From an uncultured Desulfovibrio sp. (GTDB taxonomy: Bacteria; Desulfobacterota; Desulfovibrionia; Desulfovibrionales; Desulfovibrionaceae): 17,658 nucleotides of DNA. Positions within the stretch are counted from its first letter, which is position 1, and each line of letters opens with the position of its first letter. The stretch covers positions 1 to 17,658 of the forward strand of contig CAMWPE010000021.1 in assembly GCA_947176055.1 (NCBI GenBank). Reading direction: 5' to 3'. Shown here one piece after another: positions 14,395-17,658 of this stretch. The notes under the pieces were generated by a model. The model was not told the origin of the DNA. It did no database searches and worked only from the letters and a program-made list of their open reading frames with translations. The position numbers were made by a program, and so were the translations under genes.

Positions 14395-14600
14395 ATGAAA
14401 AAAAATCTTTCGAAGAGATAATTTAACAATCTCCGGCCTCTTACCAGCCCGCAAACACAAGACTCTCTTGGATGATCGCAAGGTTTTAAGCGCGATTAGT
14501 TTAGTTATAAGGGATGGGACGCCATAACGATATATCCCAGAATTCTACGGAAAGTGGCTCTCTATTTATTAGAAATCTGGTATATATTTTTATTTAATGC
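14395..14600 (+). pseudogene. decayed 5' fragment of an IS5-like transposase
   Basis: An ATG at 14395 with GAGGA before it opens a frame that stops after 8 codons. One frame over, from 14417, the translation reads LTISGLLPARKHKT, then LLDDRKVLSAISLVIRDGTP, a stop at 14525, then RYIPEFYGKWLSIY and a stop at 14570. IS5-family transposases have the order LLP, DDRKVLNGI, R-G-x-PWRDLPE-x-YGKW-x-x-Y near their N-terminus, so the first stop sits where the Trp of PWRDLP should be. One frameshift near 14418 and two stops make it dead. The catalytic DDE part is not recognisable. Terminal repeats are not found; similarity to later transposase blocks between 14658 and 14810 is too weak to claim. The end coordinate is approximate. 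Confidence 0.6.
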
Positions 14601-14656
14601 GAACAGACCCCAGAATAAGCGGGATAAAATTTTTAAATATCCCCAATATAGATAAA

Positions 14657-14738
14657 AATGGCTTCCGCGCTGTATGATGGTTTATACGCTAAAAGCGGAG
14701 CCATCCAGCACGCGGCCCGAGCCGCTACGGAAGCCATT
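14657..14738 (-). terminator. nested inverted repeat, possible terminator of the NTF2-like gene
   Basis: Perfect 11-bp arms AATGGCTTCCG (14657-14667) and CGGAAGCCATT (14728-14738) enclose 60 bases. Inside is a hairpin GCGGC-CCGA-GCCGC (14712-14725) and a third related arm GCGGAGCCAT (14695-14704), which can also pair with the 14659-14668 side with one bulge. On the minus strand the outer stem ends in TTTTT, as in an intrinsic terminator, 28 bases beyond the stop of the gene at 14766-15224. It may instead be a repeat element or part of a small RNA. Confidence 0.5.
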
Positions 14739-14765
14739 AAAAGGTACGGTCGCTTCGGGCAATCT

Positions 14766-15224
14766 TCATTTTATCTGACAATTGCCATCCACGCAGTTAT
14801 CTGTGCCGATAACGGGAGTAACCTGCACAAGGACGATCTGCTCCGCGCCGTTATTGTCTCCGATTACCATGCAATACCGCATCAGTCCTTGAGGTCTGGG
14901 CAGGACAGATTTGCCATAGAAAACGCCGTTGGATGTTACGATCCTTGTTTGGCCTACTTGCGTTTCGCGCTGATTCCGCAAGGAGAGCCTGTCCACCACA
15001 AGCTTTTTATCCCGCAATTCCGCGATAAAGTGATCCTTGTCCATAATATGCCCATGAGGTCCGACATACCAGAAATTCGGCGCAAGGATTTTTTCAAGTT
15101 CGGCGGTGTCCGCGGTCATCAAGGCTTCGGCGTACAAATTTACCACATCCGCTTTGGCGAAGGCCAAAGGGGCGCCTAAGAGCGCGAACAGCGCGACAAG
15201 CGAAAGCGTCTTTAAAATTTTCAT
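14766..15224 (-). CDS. secreted NTF2-like (SnoaL/DUF4440-type) protein of unknown function
   Basis: From the ATG at 15224 the product has 152 residues and opens with a signal peptide: MKILK, a hydrophobic core, and a likely cut after AFA at residue 23. The mature part starts DVVNLYAEALMTADTAELEKILAPNFWYVGPHG, the helix-then-strand opening of an NTF2-like cone fold, followed by beta-rich segments. Such domains may bind small molecules or be catalytic, and no specific reaction can be assigned. Cys144 and Cys149 in the tail, with Cys118, could form a disulfide in the periplasm. The start is set by GGAG 8 bases upstream and by the signal peptide; a longer frame to 15269 would put 15 charged residues before it. 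It follows the bamA-lipoprotein pair on the same strand with 116 bases between. Confidence 0.78.
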   Translation of the reverse strand: MKILKTLSLVALFALLGAPLAFAKADVVNLYAEALMTADTAELEKILAPNFWYVGPHGHIMDKDHFIAELRDKKLVVDRLSLRNQRETQVGQTRIVTSNGVFYGKSVLPRPQGLMRYCMVIGDNNGAEQIVLVQVTPVIGTDNCVDGNCQIK

Positions 15225-15340
15225 CACTGTTCTCCGGCTATTGGTTAAAGCGCGATAATTTCTCCGCAAAAAATAATTGAAAAAATCGCGACTTAAGTTC
15301 TATTCCATGGCGGGCAACGTTTTGGGAGATCGCGCTGAAC

Positions 15341-15592
15341 TCACGGCCGCATCCGGTTGATTACATAATCTGGAATGCCTACGCTGTTCATGCACCAGAC
15401 ATAATAATCGTACCATTCGGGATTGGCGGGGCCAGGAAAAAAAGGATAAGCGTTGTCCGCTTCGCGGCGGCATTGGCCTTTCGCCATATAGGCGTCCTGT
15501 TCTTCGATAGTCAAAGGACGCGGGACGCCGCCGCAAGCGCACAAGATAAGCAAAAGACAACAGAGCGAGAATATTTTAACCGGGCTACGCAT
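15341..15592 (-). CDS. small lipoprotein behind bamA
   Basis: An 83-residue protein with a typical lipoprotein signal: MRSPVK, a hydrophobic core and the lipobox LCAC, so Cys20 would be lipidated and become residue 1 of a 64-residue mature protein. GG follows the cysteine, with no Asp at +2, so sorting to the outer membrane would be expected by the E. coli rule. Cys41 and Cys67 may pair. The stretch around NPEWYDYYVWCMNSVGIP is rich in aromatic residues. I do not recognise a family; it does not look like BamB, C, D or E. The gene starts 5 bases after the bamA stop, so it is probably co-translated and may work at the same membrane. A second minus-strand frame (15300-15560) overlaps it but lacks such features. 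Confidence 0.75.
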   Translation of the reverse strand: MRSPVKIFSLCCLLLILCACGGVPRPLTIEEQDAYMAKGQCRREADNAYPFFPGPANPEWYDYYVWCMNSVGIPDYVINRMRP

Positions 15593-15597
15593 CTGGA

Positions 15598-17658
15598 TTA
15601 AAAGAACTGACCCATGCTGAACTCCAGGCGCCCCGATTCCCTTTCGCCGTCGTAGTCCTGCGAAAGCGGAATGCCGTAAGCGATGCGCAGATCTCCCATA
15701 GGCGAGCGCCAGCGGAGCTCGAGGCCTGTGGAAAAGACTATATACTTGTCCCAGTCGTTTGCCATGGTCTTCGAATCTATATTGAAGCCGCCATCGAAGA
15801 AAGGCGCGATGGCCAGTCCCATATCTTTCTGGAATGTCCAGATATACTCCAGGTTAAATACTCCCATTCTATCGCCGCCGATCTGTTCGCCGTGATATTT
15901 ATAGTCTCTTGGCGAAAGATCCGAATAGGAATAACCGCGGATACTGTCCATGCCGCCGATCCAGAACCTTTCGAACACCGGCACAGGCTCGTCGGTATTC
16001 TGAAATACGCCGCCGAGCCGGCCGCGAACATGGAATGTATTTTCTGGATTGACGGACCAGAATCCCTGCCAATCCCCGACAGCTTTAACAAAGTTGTCCG
16101 TGCCGCCCAGACCGCCGCCGCCGTATTCGGCCCAGAGACGGGTTATTGTGCCTCTGGTTGGTCTGTCGCGTTTGTCTGTCGTATCGCGCAGGATTCTTGC
16201 CGAAAGCGCGCTGGTCCAGTTGGTGCCTTTGTAATCGGAGATATATGGCGAAGAATCGTCTTCGACACCGTACAGATCATACCGTTCAAGACGGTAATTG
16301 ACGCCGACGGAGGTATATTCGCCTATGGGATAGGCCACGCGCAACGTGTCGCCCAAAGTGTCCTTTGTGAAATCATCCCAATAATCGTGCGTGTAATAAA
16401 GATCGTTGCCCACGCTCCAGTCAGTGTCATATACGCGCGGGTTGGTAAATGACAACACGCCCGATGTCCGGCGCCATGAGAAGAATCCCTGCAATTGCAA
16501 CCAATAACCGCGACCGAACAGGTTCCTTTCCATTATCGACGCCGTCACGCCCACATCGTAATATGTGGAATAACCAATTCCGCCCATTAACGCGCCGGTG
16601 TTGTCTTCCTTCACTTTTACCTTGAGGTCGACTTCATCCTCGTTTTCCGTAGGAACCAGATCCATATCGACCGCGCTGAAATAGCGGAGCCTGTTAAGTC
16701 TTTCGGCGGAGCGGCGCAATTTTGCGCCTTCGTACATATCCCCGTCTCCCAGGCGCATCTCTCTTAATATGACATTATCGCGAGTCTTGGTATTTCCCTC
16801 CACGGAGAGGCGGCGGATAAATACTTTTTGTTTTTTATTTATGAGATAGCCCACATCGACTTCGTTGGATCCGTCGTCCGCCTTCATGACTTTGGTATCG
16901 ACTTCCGCGAAGGCGTAGCCATAGTCGGTGTAATAATCCGTGAGTTTTTTTGTGTCTTCCTGCATGACTGTTATGGAAAAATAATCGTTGTTATCTTTCC
17001 AGTTGTCCATTTCCACCACTTCGAGCAGGGCTGCTTCGTCGTCGATAAGATCGCCGCCGAATTTTACGTCCCTAACCTTGTATCTGGGACCTTCGTGCAC
17101 GTCGAAGGTGATGACAATACCGTCGGGATCGTAATCTATGCGCGGAGCGGCGACCTGGATATCGATGTAACCTTCGTTGAGGCCGTAGGCGGCGATGGCG
17201 TTGGTGTCCCGTTCCAGATATTCGTCCTTGAGCATGCCGGAGCCAGTGAGCCATGAAAAGAAATTTCGCGGCTTCAGCGCGAGATACTTGTCCATATCGT
17301 CGCGATCCAGTTGCTCCAGACCGTTGATGACCACATCCTTGATATACAGCTTTTTGCCTTCGTCGACTTCGATCACCAGGATCGCTCCGCCTCTGCCTCC
17401 GGGGCGATCCTGCAACCTGTAGTTGGCTTTAGCCAGATAATAACCTTCTTTATGATAGAGTTCGGTGATCTGTTGCAAATCGTCCGCGATCATTTGCTCG
17501 TTCAGGACGCTGCCGGGTTTTGTGCCCATGGCGGCTATAACGTCTTCGGCGTCCACTTCTTTCGAGCCCTCGACGATGATGTTATCGATACGCGGCTTCT
17601 CCACGACTGTGAAGACGAGGACATTGCCTTCAACATGAGCCTGCACGTCGCTAAAGTA
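15598..17658 (-). CDS. bamA: BamA, outer-membrane protein assembly factor (5' end outside the window)
   Basis: The frame is open through the window edge: YFSDV before the GTG at 17646 matches the end of the first POTRA repeat, so the gene starts outside and 686 residues are seen here. It inserts beta-barrel proteins into the outer membrane. After the partial POTRA1 come POTRA2 (from PRIDNIIVEGS), POTRA3 (KLYIKDVVINGLEQL), POTRA4 (RYKVRDVKFGGDL) and POTRA5 (VFIRRLSVEGNTKT). A C-terminal 16-strand barrel begins near DNTGALMGGIGYS. The barrel has the conserved RGY of loop 6 (SIRGYSYSDL, visible residues 574-576) and ends in Phe, the signal for its own assembly. A small lipoprotein gene follows by 5 bases. 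Confidence 0.96.
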   Translation of the reverse strand, partial: YFSDVQAHVEGNVLVFTVVEKPRIDNIIVEGSKEVDAEDVIAAMGTKPGSVLNEQMIADDLQQITELYHKEGYYLAKANYRLQDRPGGRGGAILVIEVDEGKKLYIKDVVINGLEQLDRDDMDKYLALKPRNFFSWLTGSGMLKDEYLERDTNAIAAYGLNEGYIDIQVAAPRIDYDPDGIVITFDVHEGPRYKVRDVKFGGDLIDDEAALLEVVEMDNWKDNNDYFSITVMQEDTKKLTDYYTDYGYAFAEVDTKVMKADDGSNEVDVGYLINKKQKVFIRRLSVEGNTKTRDNVILREMRLGDGDMYEGAKLRRSAERLNRLRYFSAVDMDLVPTENEDEVDLKVKVKEDNTGALMGGIGYSTYYDVGVTASIMERNLFGRGYWLQLQGFFSWRRTSGVLSFTNPRVYDTDWSVGNDLYYTHDYWDDFTKDTLGDTLRVAYPIGEYTSVGVNYRLERYDLYGVEDDSSPYISDYKGTNWTSALSARILRDTTDKRDRPTRGTITRLWAEYGGGGLGGTDNFVKAVGDWQGFWSVNPENTFHVRGRLGGVFQNTDEPVPVFERFWIGGMDSIRGYSYSDLSPRDYKYHGEQIGGDRMGVFNLEYIWTFQKDMGLAIAPFFDGGFNIDSKTMANDWDKYIVFSTGLELRWRSPMGDLRIAYGIPLSQDYDGERESGRLEFSMGQFF

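Larger units (their letters stand above)
14167..14765. other. 599-base stretch without an intact gene
   Basis: The stretch is more AT-rich than its surroundings. It holds the probable operon terminator (14174-14232), an unassigned segment (14233-14394) with a small TCTATA/TATAGA hairpin at 14325-14343 and a TTTACGTAAA palindrome, the transposase relic (14395 to about 14600), and the nested inverted repeat (14657-14738). I see no tRNA, CRISPR or further gene. Confidence 0.7.

Noticed and set aside
14658..15179. 173-codon plus-strand frame starting at 14658
   Set aside because: From 14766 it runs antisense to the NTF2-like gene, which has a signal peptide and a good ribosome site. Its own start has no ribosome site and lies inside the inverted repeat. 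Only its first part might belong to the transposase relic.
15300..15560. 86-codon minus-strand frame overlapping the lipoprotein gene
   Set aside because: It is Arg/Ser-rich with no recognisable feature, while the overlapping frame has a clean lipobox and starts right after bamA.

Overview
The window looks like chromosomal DNA of a Gram-negative bacterium with two membranes: it carries a BamA-type outer-membrane assembly protein, a small lipoprotein and a secreted protein. Base composition is close to balanced, with many CG-rich words. A sigma-54 activator, an orphan MEMO-family gene, a futalosine-type amidohydrolase and a usp-hisC-cmk run would fit a deltaproteobacterium of the Desulfovibrio kind. 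That placement is inference from gene content; no rRNA or other decisive marker is present.

Layout. (1) Positions 1-2173, plus strand: a possible tail of an upstream gene, then trmFO (folate/FAD tRNA methylation) and a SMUG2-like uracil-DNA glycosylase. (2) 2182-2744: a strong hairpin between convergent genes, then a minus-strand 165-aa protein of unknown function. (3) 2942-5483, plus strand: universal stress protein, hisC and cmk, overlapping head to tail, then a small unknown ORF. (4) 5669-9135, minus strand: a TauE/SafE permease, an amidohydrolase that probably starts at a TTG overlapping the permease stop codon, and a PAS/AAA+/Fis sigma-54 activator. (5) 9226-14166, plus strand: a tightly packed operon pyrB, pyrC, MEMO-family gene, nicotinamidase, nicotinate phosphoribosyltransferase, behind a promoter and a leader terminator hairpin that looks like an attenuator. 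(6) 14167-14765: a gene-free stretch with a probable operon terminator, a decayed IS5-like transposase 5' fragment and a nested inverted repeat. (7) 14766-17658, minus strand: bamA (5' end cut by the window edge), a small lipoprotein and a secreted NTF2-like protein.

How the genes fit together. The main biochemical unit is region 5. It joins two early pyrimidine steps (aspartate carbamoyltransferase and dihydroorotase) to the two enzymes that recycle nicotinamide through nicotinate to nicotinate mononucleotide. Both routes draw on PRPP-dependent nucleotide metabolism. The MEMO protein in the middle has no function that can be read from sequence.

I found no CRISPR array, prophage, tRNA or rRNA. 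Most genes are ordinary housekeeping genes. The points most worth a second look are the pyrB leader, the mixed pyrimidine/NAD operon with its orphan MEMO gene, the transposase relic, the nested inverted repeat, and the non-ATG starts of pncB and the amidohydrolase.
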